A DNA stretch of 62,222 nt, from contig CANFOW010000004.1 of assembly GCA_947448865.1 (NCBI GenBank), forward strand, positions 1-62,222. Reading direction: 5' to 3'. This stretch comes from Actinomycetota bacterium. Its GTDB lineage: Bacteria; Actinomycetota; Actinomycetes; S36-B12; UBA5976. Within the stretch, counting starts at the first letter, position 1, and each line of letters begins with the position of its first letter. Below the pieces are notes generated by a model that was given only the letters and a program-made list of their open reading frames with translations, did no database searches and was not told the DNA's origin. Made by a program: the position numbers and the translations under genes. Below are positions 34,849 to 44,450 of this stretch, in pieces.

Positions 34849-35949
34849 TTAGAGCCCGTGGATCCCAGCAGCCCGAGTAATGAGTCTGGCTTGAACCTCA
34901 GTCAAGGCCTGCTCTGGCAGGCGTTCGCGGTCTGGGCCATACGGGTCGTCGATATGTGTTTTAACGCCAGACATAGTCTCCAAAACTGCCAAGCCACAAT
35001 ATGGAACGTAAGTCGGTGAATAGCCACCTTCATGAGTCATCATGACCTTGCCGTCACACACTTCATCGGCCACCGCGAGCAGCAATTCAGTGAGCTGTCG
35101 ATAGCCAGATGCCGTCAGCAACATTCGACCAAGCGGATCAAAAGCACTTGCATCAAAACCCGATGGCACCACAATCACATCGGGATTAAACCTGCGGATA
35201 GCTGGCACGACAACTTTGATGAATGCCTCAACGTAGCCACCATTGCCCGAGGCGGCTGGCAATGGAATGTTTATAACTGAACCAGTCGCTGATTCATCAC
35301 CAACGTCGTCAATTAAGCCACTATTCATTGGATACAAGTTGTCTTGGTGAAGCGAAATGCATAACACGTTTGGATCCGAGTAGTAAATCTCTTGGGTGCC
35401 ATTGCCATGGTGTACATCCCAGTCGACAACTGCTACTCGCTTGACGCCCATAGTTGCTCGGACATTTTCAATCGCGATGGCAGCATTGGCAAAAATGCAA
35501 AATCCCATTCCGGTCGATGGTATGGAGTGATGGCCAGGTGGTCGCACTAACGCATACGCATTGTTAACGCTGCCGCCTACTACTGCACGCAATGCCTCAA
35601 TGGCGCCACCGGCTGCCAATGCTGCGATTTCGTAGCCACCATAACCAAACGGTGACTCTCCGTCGCCGGCGTCGCCACCTTTTGGATTGAGACTCTCAGC
35701 CTTGATGCGAGCAATGTGCGCGGCAGAGTGAACTCGCAAAATATCTTCTTCAGTTGCTGGCACGGCAGGAATGCGAACCAAGTCTTTAGCTAGTCCTGAC
35801 ACTTCAACTAATGACGCAAAACGAACTTTTGTTTCTGCGCTTTCAAAGTGTTGATACGGCTGCACTGTCGTACTTGGAAACACATGCCCCGCAAATGTTC
35901 CAGTGTCGTGCCAGCCATAAAGTTCTTCCCACACGTAACCAGTTGTCAT
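34849..35949 (-). CDS. HDAC-like / acetylpolyamine amidohydrolase-family deacetylase
   Basis: A 366-residue class II-type deacetylase. The zinc and catalytic residues are visible: RPPGHHSIPSTGMGFCIFANAAIA, VVDWDVHHGNGTQ, PSGFDASAFDPLGRM and a THEGGYS near the end. Bacterial members remove acyl groups from polyamines, small amides or lysines; the enzyme fits the polyamine/guanidino theme of the window but this is inference. It appears complete, unlike its neighbours, and is the gene nearest to repeat copy B. Confidence 0.85.
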   Translation of the reverse strand: MTTGYVWEELYGWHDTGTFAGHVFPSTTVQPYQHFESAETKVRFASLVEVSGLAKDLVRIPAVPATEEDILRVHSAAHIARIKAESLNPKGGDAGDGESPFGYGGYEIAALAAGGAIEALRAVVGGSVNNAYALVRPPGHHSIPSTGMGFCIFANAAIAIENVRATMGVKRVAVVDWDVHHGNGTQEIYYSDPNVLCISLHQDNLYPMNSGLIDDVGDESATGSVINIPLPAASGNGGYVEAFIKVVVPAIRRFNPDVIVVPSGFDASAFDPLGRMLLTASGYRQLTELLLAVADEVCDGKVMMTHEGGYSPTYVPYCGLAVLETMSGVKTHIDDPYGPDRERLPEQALTEVQARLITRAAGIHGL

Positions 35950-36021
35950 GAGTGTGACTTTACAACTCTTAGCGGCGCTTAACCCTCCCCTTGAAAGGTT
36001 TGATCAACACGTCTTGAGCAG

Positions 36022-36050
36022 AAAGTAGACGAGTCGGTCTGTAAGCCGGA
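36022..36050. repeat. Direct repeat copy B of the rnpB 3' end
   Basis: 29 bp identical to 37701-37729, the end of rnpB, in the same orientation. It separates the surface-protein segment from the HDAC segment. Identity suggests it is younger than copy A. Confidence 0.9.
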
Positions 36051-36100
36051 GACCTCAACAGCTGCTGTGTTGGCTCCCGCCGCCACACTTGTTGACGTTG

Positions 36101-37609
36101 CTATGGCGTTGGTTCGAGTCCGCGATCGCTAATTTTCCAGCCCTTATTATTTATCAGCGCATCGCGAGCGGCTTGTGCCCCAGAGCTGTAATAAGTAACT
36201 GGCGCATCTAACCGCACATCACTTTGCAGATTCGACACATTGCTATATAAAGCATTTAACAATGCGGAATAATTTGCAGTGGAAAAGGCTGAGGCACCAG
36301 TGAACATGCTGTCCATGAAAGTGACTTTAGATGTGTCCCAAGTACTGATGTTTTGGTTGAAGGCTGTCGCGCCGTTGAACATGTAGCCCATCCTGATTAC
36401 TTTAGACGTATTCCACGAACCGATGTTCTGATTAAAGACTGAGGCGCCGTTGAACATGCTGTTCATATTCTCGACCTTTGAGGTATTCCACGAACCGATG
36501 TTCTGGTTAAAGACTAAGGCGCTGTCGAACATGCTGTCCATATTCTCGACCTTTGACGTATTCCACGAACCGATGTTCTGATTAAAGCTTGGGGCGCCGA
36601 GGAACATGACGGCCATGTTGGTGACCTTAGATGTGTCCCACGCACTGATGTTCTGGTTAAAGACAGAGGCATATTGGAACATGCCGCGCATGTTGGTGAC
36701 CTTAGAAGTGTTCCATGGACTTATGTTCTGGTTAAAACGTGAGGCGAAGCTGAACATGTACGACATGTCGGTGACCTGAGACGTATTCCACGAACTGATA
36801 TCCTGATTAAACAATTCCGCGCCATCGAACATGTCCGACATGTTGGTAACTGAATTTGGAACTGTTGTCGGCACACTCGTTAGCGATGTAGCGCCGTAAA
36901 ATGCAGCCGAAAAGCTTGTCCAGTTTCCAAACCAGCTCGAAACGGATGTCAACTGCGAGACTCCCGCGAAGCTATAGGAATCGCCAAAAGTAAGACCGTC
37001 CGTACCCGAGAGGTAAGAAAAGATCACCGTCATGGGTACCGGTGAGGATTCAGAGTTTGTAAAATCACACGTCAGCACATTGGGGCATTTTGCGGGATCG
37101 TTATTCCACAGGACACTCGGCGTACCAGTCACACCAGAAATAGGCAAAGTCACCTTAGTTGTCGCAGATGCTGGAAGAGAAAAATTGAGAGTCATCGAGG
37201 TAACAATGTAAGGGGCCGCTCCAGCGACATACGTCACCTTTGCACTAGCCGGACCAAATCCTTTTTTGTTTTTCGATTTTGCGAACACGGAAACAGTCTT
37301 GCCATTCCTAATTGACTTAACTGTGCACGACGTTTTGGTTTTCTTAATCGTGCACGACTTACCACCCGCAGTTACCGTGCTGCCAGTAATCGTTGAGCCA
37401 CCGTTATTTGTAGGCAACACGACAGTCACTGTGAGGTTGACTTTCCCCTTTTTAGGAGTCGAAGAAACAATCGACACCACGGTTGGCGCCGACGGCTTTG
37501 CAATCTTTACTTTTGTGGGAAGACTAGTTACTGAAAGAGCCCTAGAGGGAGCAGCTGCAACGCCAGCAGCAAGCAACAACATGGTCACAAGAATAAGAAA
37601 TTTACGCAC
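36101..37609 (-). CDS. BspA-like surface protein with DUF285 repeats
   Basis: A 502-residue secreted protein. Residues 1-24 are a signal peptide ([22 protein letters not shown]); ~40-130 form a fibronectin-III-like domain with a Cys-containing segment; ~260-450 hold seven full and one partial 25-residue repeats of the type [22 protein letters not shown] (BspA-like leucine-rich family). The C-terminus has no LPXTG or membrane anchor that I can see. A role in adhesion or cell-surface interaction is inferred. It is the only gene between repeat copies B and C, so it looks like a single-gene cassette. Confidence 0.85.
   Translation of the reverse strand: MRKFLILVTMLLLAAGVAAAPSRALSVTSLPTKVKIAKPSAPTVVSIVSSTPKKGKVNLTVTVVLPTNNGGSTITGSTVTAGGKSCTIKKTKTSCTVKSIRNGKTVSVFAKSKNKKGFGPASAKVTYVAGAAPYIVTSMTLNFSLPASATTKVTLPISGVTGTPSVLWNNDPAKCPNVLTCDFTNSESSPVPMTVIFSYLSGTDGLTFGDSYSFAGVSQLTSVSSWFGNWTSFSAAFYGATSLTSVPTTVPNSVTNMSDMFDGAELFNQDISSWNTSQVTDMSYMFSFASRFNQNISPWNTSKVTNMRGMFQYASVFNQNISAWDTSKVTNMAVMFLGAPSFNQNIGSWNTSKVENMDSMFDSALVFNQNIGSWNTSKVENMNSMFNGASVFNQNIGSWNTSKVIRMGYMFNGATAFNQNISTWDTSKVTFMDSMFTGASAFSTANYSALLNALYSNVSNLQSDVRLDAPVTYYSSGAQAARDALINNKGWKISDRGLEPTP
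36280..36843 (-). repeat. 75-bp tandem repeats in the BspA-like gene
   Basis: Seven full 25-codon units and a partial one, all in frame, with closely similar DNA (for example runs of ATGTTCTGGTTAAA-like sequence on the plus strand). Similarity is highest between the central units, consistent with unit gain or loss by recombination. Confidence 0.85.
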
Positions 37610-37700
37610 GGTCGGGACTCCTCAAAAATCACAATGTTTAACAGTACTGAAAATGCTCCAAGAAATGGTTCGTTTCGTGATTTACCGTTGCTTAATAGGC

Positions 37701-37732
37701 AAAGTAGACGAGTCGGTCTGTAAGCCGGATTC
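37701..37732. repeat. Repeat copy C (authentic rnpB 3' end)
   Basis: The genuine 3' terminus of rnpB, shared over 29 bp with copy B and over 31 bp (one mismatch) with copy A. It would be the target site if these are attachment-site repeats. Confidence 0.85.
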
Positions 37733-38083
37733 TGTACGCTTGCGCGTGATGATCATCCATCTGCGATTGCTGTTGCCAGCAACCTGTTGCAACCTACCCG
37801 CAGGCTGATAGCGGGCCGCTACCTGCGTCAGACCCGAAGGTCCTCTTGGTCTTGCTCCGAGTGGGGTTTACCTAGCCGCTCATGTCACCATGTGCGCTGG
37901 TGGTCTCTTACACCACCGTTTCACCCTGACCTAGCTACGCTTGCGCGAAACTAGGCGGTCTACTTTCTGTTGCACTTTCCCGTGGGTCACCCCAGGTGGA
38001 CGTTATCCACCACTCTTGCCCTATGGAGTCCGGACTTTCCTCGAACATTGCTGCCCGCGATCATCCGACCGACTCGTCTGTTT
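37701..38083 (-). ncRNA. rnpB: RNase P RNA
   Basis: Read on the minus strand, the sequence contains the bacterial type A core: GAGGAAAGTCCGGACTCCA near the 5' end, AACAGAAAGTAGACCGCC, GGTAAACCCC, and ACAGAATCCGGCTTA near the 3' end. The ends pair as the P1 stem (GACGAGTCGG with CCGACTCGTC), which fixes the gene limits to within a few bases. No good terminator follows. Its last ~30 bp are the source of the direct repeats at 36022 and 32925. Small plus-strand ORFs drawn across it (37941-38123) are not real. Confidence 0.96.
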
Positions 38084-38115
38084 CAAGGATAAGGGTGTTT
38101 CGTTAGTGTGGAAAA

Positions 38116-39726
38116 GTGATTGATGTAGTTCTACGCGGTGGCTTGGTCCACACGGTTGATTCGCCTTTCCCAAGCGCCGTATCTGTTGGAATCACTGGGA
38201 ACCACATCAGTTATATAGGACCTCCTCACGACGAACCTGCAGCACGAAATGTTATTCAACTTGAAGGCCAGCTGATCACTCCGGGAATCATCGACAGCCA
38301 CAATCACCTCCTGTTGGGATTTGATAGCGATGCTGTGAATCTGCAAGATCTTCATACTGTGGAGCACGTGCGAGACCGCCTATCCACTTTTGCCCAAAGT
38401 CGGTCGGACCTGACGTGGGTGTGTGGAGAAAATGCAAACTACACAGTGGTTGAAGGTCGTCGACCGAGTGCGCAAGACCTAATGGGTGTCACGGATCGAC
38501 CAGTTTTTATTACAACCTACGACCAACATTCCGTGTGGCTTAATGATGTTGCGATTCAGGTACTCGACATTACTAAGACCAGTGAGTTTGCTTGGGGTAA
38601 CCCAGAATTCGACGACCGCACTGGTGAGCCAACTGGATGGATTACAGACTTCTATACAAGCGCCATGACCAGTCGCGGCATTGAAGCGTTGCGTCGCGAT
38701 ATTCCGATGTATTCACCGGATCGTCGCTATCGCAAATTACTGTCGAGTTTGAGCATGGCTACCAAGTTTGGAATCACCACTGCCGTTGAACCGCAAGTTC
38801 CCCTCGCGGAACTTGATCTGCTTGAGCGTGCTCGCGATGAAGGCAAACTGTCCTCACGAGTCATCGCAGCACTGTTCCATCCCGTTGATGAAGGCCGCGA
38901 GTTTCGAGCGACACTTCGCAGTACCGTTGACAACTTCGCCGCTCACGACAGAATCGAACTCGGGCCTATCAAGCTGTACGCAGATGATGTCATCGAGCCA
39001 CACACTGCATGGATGCTCGATGACTATGCGAATCGTCCAGGACTTCGAGGACATCCCAGCACAGACGTTCTAGATTTCTACGCGTTATTCAACGACTTAG
39101 ACAAACTTGGTTTTCAAACTCATACGCACGCCACCGGTGATGCGGGAGTGCGTCTCATACTCGATGCAATTGAACGCGCAGCTCACACGAATTCCACCAA
39201 AGATCGGCGCCATGGAATTGTGCACGTGGAATGCATTCACCCTGACGACTTGCCTCGACTAAATCAACTCGGTGTCACTGCAGCTATGCAACCTCGACAT
39301 TGTTCACCTGACCTCATCGACGGAACGTGGATGGACAATGTTGGCCAAGACCGTTGGGATCGCGCATGGCGAATTCAATCGCTCATGAACAGCGGCGCAA
39401 ATGTTGCGTTCTCAAGTGACTGGCAAGTCGGTGAAATGGATCCGCTGGTTGGAATGTACTCAGCAATGACTCGCGCATCACTCGATGGAACTCGTTCGTG
39501 GACTCCAGATGAACGCACATCTCTTCATCAGGCAATCAATGCGTACACAATCAATGGTTCCTATGCATGGCATCACGAATCCACCCGAGGTGAATTGCGG
39601 GTTGGAGCTTTAGCTGACGTGGTCGTGTGGACATCAAACTTATATGAGCTCACACCTGATGAATTACTTGACCAGAAAGCGCTCATCACAATGGTTGACG
39701 GAGTTATCGAACACGACGCTCGCTAG
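38116..39726 (+). CDS. Amidohydrolase, YtcJ-like (amidohydrolase family 3)
   Basis: A 536-residue metal-dependent hydrolase. The H-x-H motif is in PGIIDSHNHLLLG, THATGDAGV and HVECIHPDD hold further metal-site histidines, and SSDWQV gives the conserved Asp. YtcJ-like enzymes cleave amide or formamide bonds in varied substrates; none is assigned. The start is GTG. A TAGTGT box ends exactly seven bases before it, so the transcript may be leaderless. It diverges from rnpB with about 32 bp between. Confidence 0.87.
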   Translation: MIDVVLRGGLVHTVDSPFPSAVSVGITGNHISYIGPPHDEPAARNVIQLEGQLITPGIIDSHNHLLLGFDSDAVNLQDLHTVEHVRDRLSTFAQSRSDLTWVCGENANYTVVEGRRPSAQDLMGVTDRPVFITTYDQHSVWLNDVAIQVLDITKTSEFAWGNPEFDDRTGEPTGWITDFYTSAMTSRGIEALRRDIPMYSPDRRYRKLLSSLSMATKFGITTAVEPQVPLAELDLLERARDEGKLSSRVIAALFHPVDEGREFRATLRSTVDNFAAHDRIELGPIKLYADDVIEPHTAWMLDDYANRPGLRGHPSTDVLDFYALFNDLDKLGFQTHTHATGDAGVRLILDAIERAAHTNSTKDRRHGIVHVECIHPDDLPRLNQLGVTAAMQPRHCSPDLIDGTWMDNVGQDRWDRAWRIQSLMNSGANVAFSSDWQVGEMDPLVGMYSAMTRASLDGTRSWTPDERTSLHQAINAYTINGSYAWHHESTRGELRVGALADVVVWTSNLYELTPDELLDQKALITMVDGVIEHDAR

Positions 39727-39743
39727 TTAAACCGCTTGAAAAA

Positions 39744-39785
39744 GAACCTGAAAACAAAACCTAAAAGCGAACCTGAAAACAAAAC
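39744..39785. repeat. Two copies of a 17-bp direct repeat
   Basis: GAACCTGAAAACAAAAC occurs at 39744-39760 and 39769-39785, just after the amidohydrolase stop. The 334-bp gap 39727-40060 has no gene; besides this repeat it holds one hairpin. Confidence 0.75.
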
Positions 39786-39796
39786 ACAATATGGTT

Positions 39797-39835
39797 GAAG
39801 CCCTTGTGAGAGGTATGAGTTCTCGCAAGGGCTTC
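39797..39835. terminator. Hairpin after the amidohydrolase gene
   Basis: GAAGCCCTTG and its complement, extended by four further pairs, form a 14-bp stem with an 11-base loop. There is no T run on either side, so it may be a weak terminator or mRNA end-stabilising structure. Confidence 0.4.
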
Positions 39836-40060
39836 CTTGCGCCAGAGTGACTGAGTTTGCGCCCTGCGGTGACACTGTCGCGCGTATGTGCGATGCACTC
39901 CACGCGATGATCGAACCGGGACATCCCAATCATCACTGACTAATCTCGTTCTACGCCTCGCCTATCGATACCGCAACCTATTTAGCCAATTTGTAGAAGT
40001 CCCTTATACAAAAACCAATTGAATGAGGCAGTTAGAACAGTAAAGGCATGTACAACCTTG

Positions 40061-41476
40061 CTATTGCGCCTCGAAAGTCACGGAACGGGTCGAAATATCC
40101 ACGGCTTTCAAAGTCACAGCAATTTGTTCGCCCACGGGAAATTCACCTAGACAACTTGCCTGTATGGCTGGCTGAGCAATAACAATTGTTGATTTTCCTC
40201 GACCTGACTCGGTTACCAGGGCGTTAAACACTTTCCCTACTTGATCCTGCAAGACAAATGCCTCGGCAGCATCTGTGCAACCGCGTTCTACGGAATTTGC
40301 GACATGGTGGGCGCCGCTCATGATGTCAGGTATTTGATCTAACGCACTTATTACCCAGCTCGGTACTTCGACTCCACTACTTAGACTCAGACACACTTCA
40401 AGTGCATACCTATCGACAAGTCGTCGCAGAGGCGCTGTGACATGCGCATACGCAGCGGCAACACCTGAGTGTGTGAGTAATTGCGGAAGTTCACCATTAA
40501 ACGCCTGGTATCCCGCGCCACGCATAAGCAATGTGCAATTTGCGATGAACGTTGCATGGGAATCACATGAAGGATCTAGCGTGCGCAGCAGCTCTGCATA
40601 CGTTCGCGTTTGTTCCCACTCGATTCCGAGATGCTGTGCAAGTTTTCGCAAAATTGCAACATCATGGTCATCTGCCGGTGGCATTGTGCGCAGGATCCCT
40701 ACCTTTGCAGAGATCATCATGTCGGCAGCTGCCATCCCGGTCATAAGTGAAATTTGCGCATTCCAGCGTTCAACGTTGTTTGGCGCACGATAGGTCAATT
40801 CACATGTTTGCTCAGTGACAAATACCTCTTGAGTGGGCAACGGAAGGTCTACTCCACCGCGCGCAATTTCCTGTTCGATTCGCAACGTCCCAACACGTTC
40901 GAGTAATGCAATCATTGGGTCCGCCGAGTGACTATCAATTTGTTTTTGCAGGCTGACGTAATCAAGTTTTGCCCGACTCTTAACTAAGGCTTTTTCAACT
41001 CGAGTGTCGGTCACCGCGCCATCCGCATCCAAGTCCATGGTCCATACATAGGCTCGACGTATTTCATTAGGCAACAAACTTGCGATGTTTTCACTGATGC
41101 TCAACGGATGAAGAGGCGCTTTAGTGTCGGGGCAATACATTGTCACACCGCGTTGATGAGTCGCTCGATCAATCGCACCACCCGGAGATACACAGGCGGC
41201 TACATCTGCAATTGCATAACGCACCCGAAATCCTGAACTGATACTTTCAATGTGTAACGCTTGATCGAGATCCTGTGCAGAAGCAGGGTCAATCGTGACA
41301 AACGGCAGTGACGTCAAGTCAGTTCGTGCACCGGAGGGTGTGGGCGATACAGCTTGTGCCTCTGCCAGCACATCAGGCTCAAACTCAATGGCCACCTTAA
41401 ACTCTTTGCGCACGTCCTCAAATGCTCGAATGAGGACATCGTTTCGGCCTTTGAGTTCTATGTATTTATGTGTCAT
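40061..41476 (-). CDS. RNB-domain exoribonuclease (RNase II/R family)
   Basis: A 471-residue 3'-5' exoribonuclease. FVTIDPASAQDLDQALHIE holds the magnesium-binding aspartates, CPDTKAPLHPLSISENIASLLP is the usual core, and AYAHVTAPLRRLVDRYALEV the conserved end of the RNB domain. Cold-shock and S1 domains of classical RNase R are short or absent, as in many actinobacterial members. It starts two bases after the yaaA stop and is the last gene of a four-gene operon. Confidence 0.9.
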   Translation of the reverse strand: MTHKYIELKGRNDVLIRAFEDVRKEFKVAIEFEPDVLAEAQAVSPTPSGARTDLTSLPFVTIDPASAQDLDQALHIESISSGFRVRYAIADVAACVSPGGAIDRATHQRGVTMYCPDTKAPLHPLSISENIASLLPNEIRRAYVWTMDLDADGAVTDTRVEKALVKSRAKLDYVSLQKQIDSHSADPMIALLERVGTLRIEQEIARGGVDLPLPTQEVFVTEQTCELTYRAPNNVERWNAQISLMTGMAAADMMISAKVGILRTMPPADDHDVAILRKLAQHLGIEWEQTRTYAELLRTLDPSCDSHATFIANCTLLMRGAGYQAFNGELPQLLTHSGVAAAYAHVTAPLRRLVDRYALEVCLSLSSGVEVPSWVISALDQIPDIMSGAHHVANSVERGCTDAAEAFVLQDQVGKVFNALVTESGRGKSTIVIAQPAIQASCLGEFPVGEQIAVTLKAVDISTRSVTFEAQ

Positions 41477-41478
41477 GA

Positions 41479-42249
41479 CTAAATTGCCGCAACAACAACA
41501 TTAAGAATCACCGTGTTCCTTGACCGAAGGATGTCAACATCGGCACCCATGCCGCTGACGAGTTCAGCTAACTTGTCTACCGAATCAACTGGGCGTGGAT
41601 ATGAAACGATAGCTCGCACTATTCGTCCTTTAGTTGCTTTGTTGTGATGCGTGATGACTTTCGGTGGACCTGATGGCATTTTCTGTAAAATCTTGGGAGT
41701 CACGCAGTTCACAGAATCACTCACAGGACCCAGTGACACGTATGTTCCAGAACGCATATCAATGATGAAGTCGTCACATGCTTCAAATATTTCTCTAATT
41801 GATGGTGCCCAATGTTTTACAAGTGAGCCCACCTTGGGCAGAGCGCAGTTCCCTGATAATCGATAAGCAGCTATCTCGTCGGTAATGCGAATCAGCCCAT
41901 ACAGAGCTGACATTACATACGTTGAGTCCGCGAGACGCGTCATGTGCTTCGTGGTCAAAGTCGACATTCCGATGGCGTCATACAGCACACCTGAATAAAT
42001 CTCGTGGGCGGGAGCTGTGGGATTTGTCAGTAGCCCTTTATTCCGCTCAATTTCATCATCTTGGTTTTTCGTCAAACCTAATGCTTCACGCGCTTTTGCT
42101 TTCGATCCATTTGATAACGAAACCAAACCTCGAATTGCTTGTTCACGTTTGGCAGTTAATTCGGGATACGTCAGTGAATCAAGTCTTAAAGATGACGTCA
42201 TGGTTCCAGTGGTCTTACCTTCGGATGGCGGTAACACAATCATGGTCAT
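41479..42249 (-). CDS. yaaA: Peroxide stress protein YaaA (DUF328)
   Basis: A 256-residue protein with IVLPPSEGKT at the start, ALYGLIRITDEIAAYRL, and HHNKATKGRIVRAI near the end, the marks of YaaA, which in E. coli limits free iron during peroxide stress. Its ATG overlaps the RNase H stop by one base (TGATG); a second ATG six bases in is possible. Confidence 0.88.
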   Translation of the reverse strand: MTMIVLPPSEGKTTGTMTSSLRLDSLTYPELTAKREQAIRGLVSLSNGSKAKAREALGLTKNQDDEIERNKGLLTNPTAPAHEIYSGVLYDAIGMSTLTTKHMTRLADSTYVMSALYGLIRITDEIAAYRLSGNCALPKVGSLVKHWAPSIREIFEACDDFIIDMRSGTYVSLGPVSDSVNCVTPKILQKMPSGPPKVITHHNKATKGRIVRAIVSYPRPVDSVDKLAELVSGMGADVDILRSRNTVILNVVVAAI

Positions 42250-42686
42250 CAGGGACGCTCGATAATTCCTGACCCACCAGCAAGATGTCCATCGAGAGCT
42301 TCATTGGCTAGTGCATCGGCATGCTTGTTATCTTCGCGTGGAATCCACGTGTAAGTGACGTTGCCGAATGGCAAAATATCGCGAGCTTGCATCGCTAACG
42401 CACGCATGTCGGGGCTTTTAATCTTCCAGCGTCCGCTCATTTGCTCGACAACTAATTTGCTATCCATGCGTACTTCGACAATCGCATCAGGATCTATCTC
42501 GGACACCGCAGTTAAACCGGCAATGAGTCCGTTGTATTCAGCAAAGTTATTTGTTGCATGACCTAGGACTGCAGCTCGTTCGGCCACTACTTCACCGGTT
42601 TCTCCATGCAGTACAACGGCTCCATAGGATGCGTGACCTGGATTACCGCGCGATGCTCCATCGGCCTCGATAACGAAGCGTGTCAC
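42249..42686 (-). CDS. rnhA: Ribonuclease H
   Basis: A 145-residue RNase HI that degrades RNA in RNA-DNA hybrids. The acidic triad is in VIEADGASRGNPG, EYNGLIAGL and MDSKLVVEQMSGRWKIK, with HADALANEAL at the end. The GTG at 42686 overlaps the upstream stop as GTGA; the track's longer start is inside the zinc-ribbon gene. The usual actinobacterial fusion to a CobC phosphatase domain is absent. Confidence 0.9.
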   Translation of the reverse strand: MTRFVIEADGASRGNPGHASYGAVVLHGETGEVVAERAAVLGHATNNFAEYNGLIAGLTAVSEIDPDAIVEVRMDSKLVVEQMSGRWKIKSPDMRALAMQARDILPFGNVTYTWIPREDNKHADALANEALDGHLAGGSGIIERP

Positions 42687-43432
42687 AGACCAGACTCCGC
42701 AGTACGTACCAAAATGCGACGACACTCTTCGCACCGAACAACAACTTGTGGATCAATATTCCGAATGCGTTGCAACTCTGTTGCATCAACTGCGATGCGG
42801 CATCCCTGACATGCTCCGCGATGAAGCATCGCTGCTCCAACGCCACCTGAATCTGCACGCACTTTGTCATAAAACGCTAAAAGATCTGCTGGAACATCCG
42901 CCGCTAAACCTGCTCGATCACTGTCCAGCGCTGACTTTTGACCATCGAGGTCCGCCATAATCGCAGTTAACTCAGCTCGAACAGTGCCTAGTTGAGTTTC
43001 GATTTCGGTTCGCTCATTAGTTAAGCGTTCTAACACCTGTTGCGATTCTTCAACTTGCTGCATCACTTCAAGCTCAACGTCTTCAAGTTCGGCTTGTCGT
43101 CGTGATAAAGACACAATCTCGTGTTGCAGACTTTCGAGTTCCTTCACGGCATTGACTGCACCGGAATCGAGGCGTTCCTGATCGCGTTTTGCGCGATTAC
43201 GCACTTGCTCAACGTCTGACTCGGCTTTCGATTGGCTAAGCGAGAGATCTGCTAGGTGCGTACGAGCTGCGACTAACTGCATGTCTAGCGAACCGAGTGC
43301 GACTTCGAGGTCTTGGACAAGTTTGACTTGCTCCACGGTGGCGCGTTTGTGAGCGAGTTGCAGCAACTTTGTGTCGAGCGCCTGCACATCAAGCAACAGA
43401 CGTTGCTGTTCAGGACTTGCGGTGACTGCCAC
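42683..43432 (-). CDS. C4-type zinc-ribbon coiled-coil protein (CdsZ/CT398-like)
   Basis: A 249-residue protein: a long antiparallel coiled coil (residues ~5-175, rich in Glu/Gln/Arg heptads) and a C-terminal zinc ribbon with GACQGCR...VVRCEECRRILV. This layout, and the position before RNase H, are typical of actinobacteria. Relatives have been linked to protein-export regulation and to RNA or ribosome binding. GTG start with GAGGAG upstream. First gene of the operon leading to rnhA, yaaA and the RNB nuclease. Confidence 0.87.
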   Translation of the reverse strand: MAVTASPEQQRLLLDVQALDTKLLQLAHKRATVEQVKLVQDLEVALGSLDMQLVAARTHLADLSLSQSKAESDVEQVRNRAKRDQERLDSGAVNAVKELESLQHEIVSLSRRQAELEDVELEVMQQVEESQQVLERLTNERTEIETQLGTVRAELTAIMADLDGQKSALDSDRAGLAADVPADLLAFYDKVRADSGGVGAAMLHRGACQGCRIAVDATELQRIRNIDPQVVVRCEECRRILVRTAESGL

Positions 43433-43488
43433 TGGTGACTCCTCGATACTTTGTGGTTACACCTTACCCGCGAGCCATTGACTCGTGA

Positions 43489-44280
43489 TTAAGCAACCTG
43501 AATCGACGTCTTAGCAAGCCCCATCCAATAGCCATCAATGACGACATCAGCAGGTACATTCACATCGCTCGACGCACCTAATGTGACAAAAAGTGGCGAC
43601 AAATGTTCCACTGTCGGATGCGCATACGGCATTCCCGGAGCAAGCTCGCGATAGTTCATCAACGTGTCGATATCCGCTCTGGCCATCGCTTCTTGCGCCC
43701 ATAAATTGAAGTCAACACTCCAACCAGGTGCTTGCGCCTCAATGCGGAAGTCGCGTAAGTAAGGCAGCCCATGTGTCAGGAATCCACTTCCCACTATGAG
43801 CACGCCTTCATCGCGAAGTGGTGCCAAACGTTGCCCGAGTGTAAACAGTTCCTCGGGGTTATGGCTGGGGATCGACATTTGCAAAACCGGAATGTCAGCA
43901 TCGGGATACATCACCATCAGCGGCACGTAAGCACCATGGTCCAATCCACGACGCTTATTGTCGGTGATTGATTGAGTATCAGACATGACGGCATGAACTT
44001 TGGTAGCCAAGTTTTGTGAGTCAGGTGTTGTGTACGTGATGTTGTAATACTTTGGATCAAATCCGCCAAAGTCATAAATAAGCGGTGTGCCTGTGTCAGT
44101 TGCACCCAGCATGAGCGGCGCGGCTTCCCAATGCGCCGACACAATCAGAATGGCTTTGGGTTGAGCAATCGTTGCAGCTAAATCCGCAAGTTGACCGCAC
44201 CAGACTGGATCATCGAGCAATAGCGGGGCGCCGTGACCAATATAAAGCGCTGGCATCTTCGTGCTGATTTCCAGACTCAT
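43489..44280 (-). CDS. LigB-type extradiol aromatic dioxygenase (YgiD/DODA family)
   Basis: A 263-residue class III dioxygenase: PALYIGHGAPLLLD, VSAHWEAAPLML, LDHGAYVPLMVMYPDADIPVLQMS and a late HPTVEHLSPLFV hold the metal-binding histidines. Relatives open the ring of DOPA or similar catechols. The ATG at 44280 lies five bases after AGGTGG and is preferred to 44289. No aromatic pathway genes are adjacent, so the substrate is open. Confidence 0.88.
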   Translation of the reverse strand: MSLEISTKMPALYIGHGAPLLLDDPVWCGQLADLAATIAQPKAILIVSAHWEAAPLMLGATDTGTPLIYDFGGFDPKYYNITYTTPDSQNLATKVHAVMSDTQSITDNKRRGLDHGAYVPLMVMYPDADIPVLQMSIPSHNPEELFTLGQRLAPLRDEGVLIVGSGFLTHGLPYLRDFRIEAQAPGWSVDFNLWAQEAMARADIDTLMNYRELAPGMPYAHPTVEHLSPLFVTLGASSDVNVPADVVIDGYWMGLAKTSIQVA

Positions 44281-44450
44281 CGCATCCACCTAAGTAATTG
44301 AACTTTCAACTAAATCTACTTCAGCAATGCGCTCTCGTCAAGGATCTCGAGGTTCTGCAGGGCACCATGGAGAAAATGGAAAGACCCCCATTTCTGAGGG
44401 CCCTTCCTGACGAGACTTTGCCTTTCGGCAGTCAGTACTCAGTTAGTGAG

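Noticed and set aside
36280-36843. Regular ~75-bp repeats that could suggest a CRISPR array
   Set aside because: The units are in-frame protein repeats without unique spacers, inside one coding sequence with a signal peptide; no cas gene is present.
38066-38080. A further, inverted match to the rnpB-end repeat
   Set aside because: It is the 5' strand of the P1 stem of rnpB itself, expected from RNA pairing, not an additional attachment site.
37941-38123. 60-aa plus-strand ORF, and 37266-37808
   Set aside because: They run across rnpB or antisense to the BspA-like gene and show no protein family likeness.
39723-39929. Minus-strand ORFs in the gap after the amidohydrolase
   Set aside because: No ribosome-binding site or family likeness; the region holds only a direct repeat and a hairpin.
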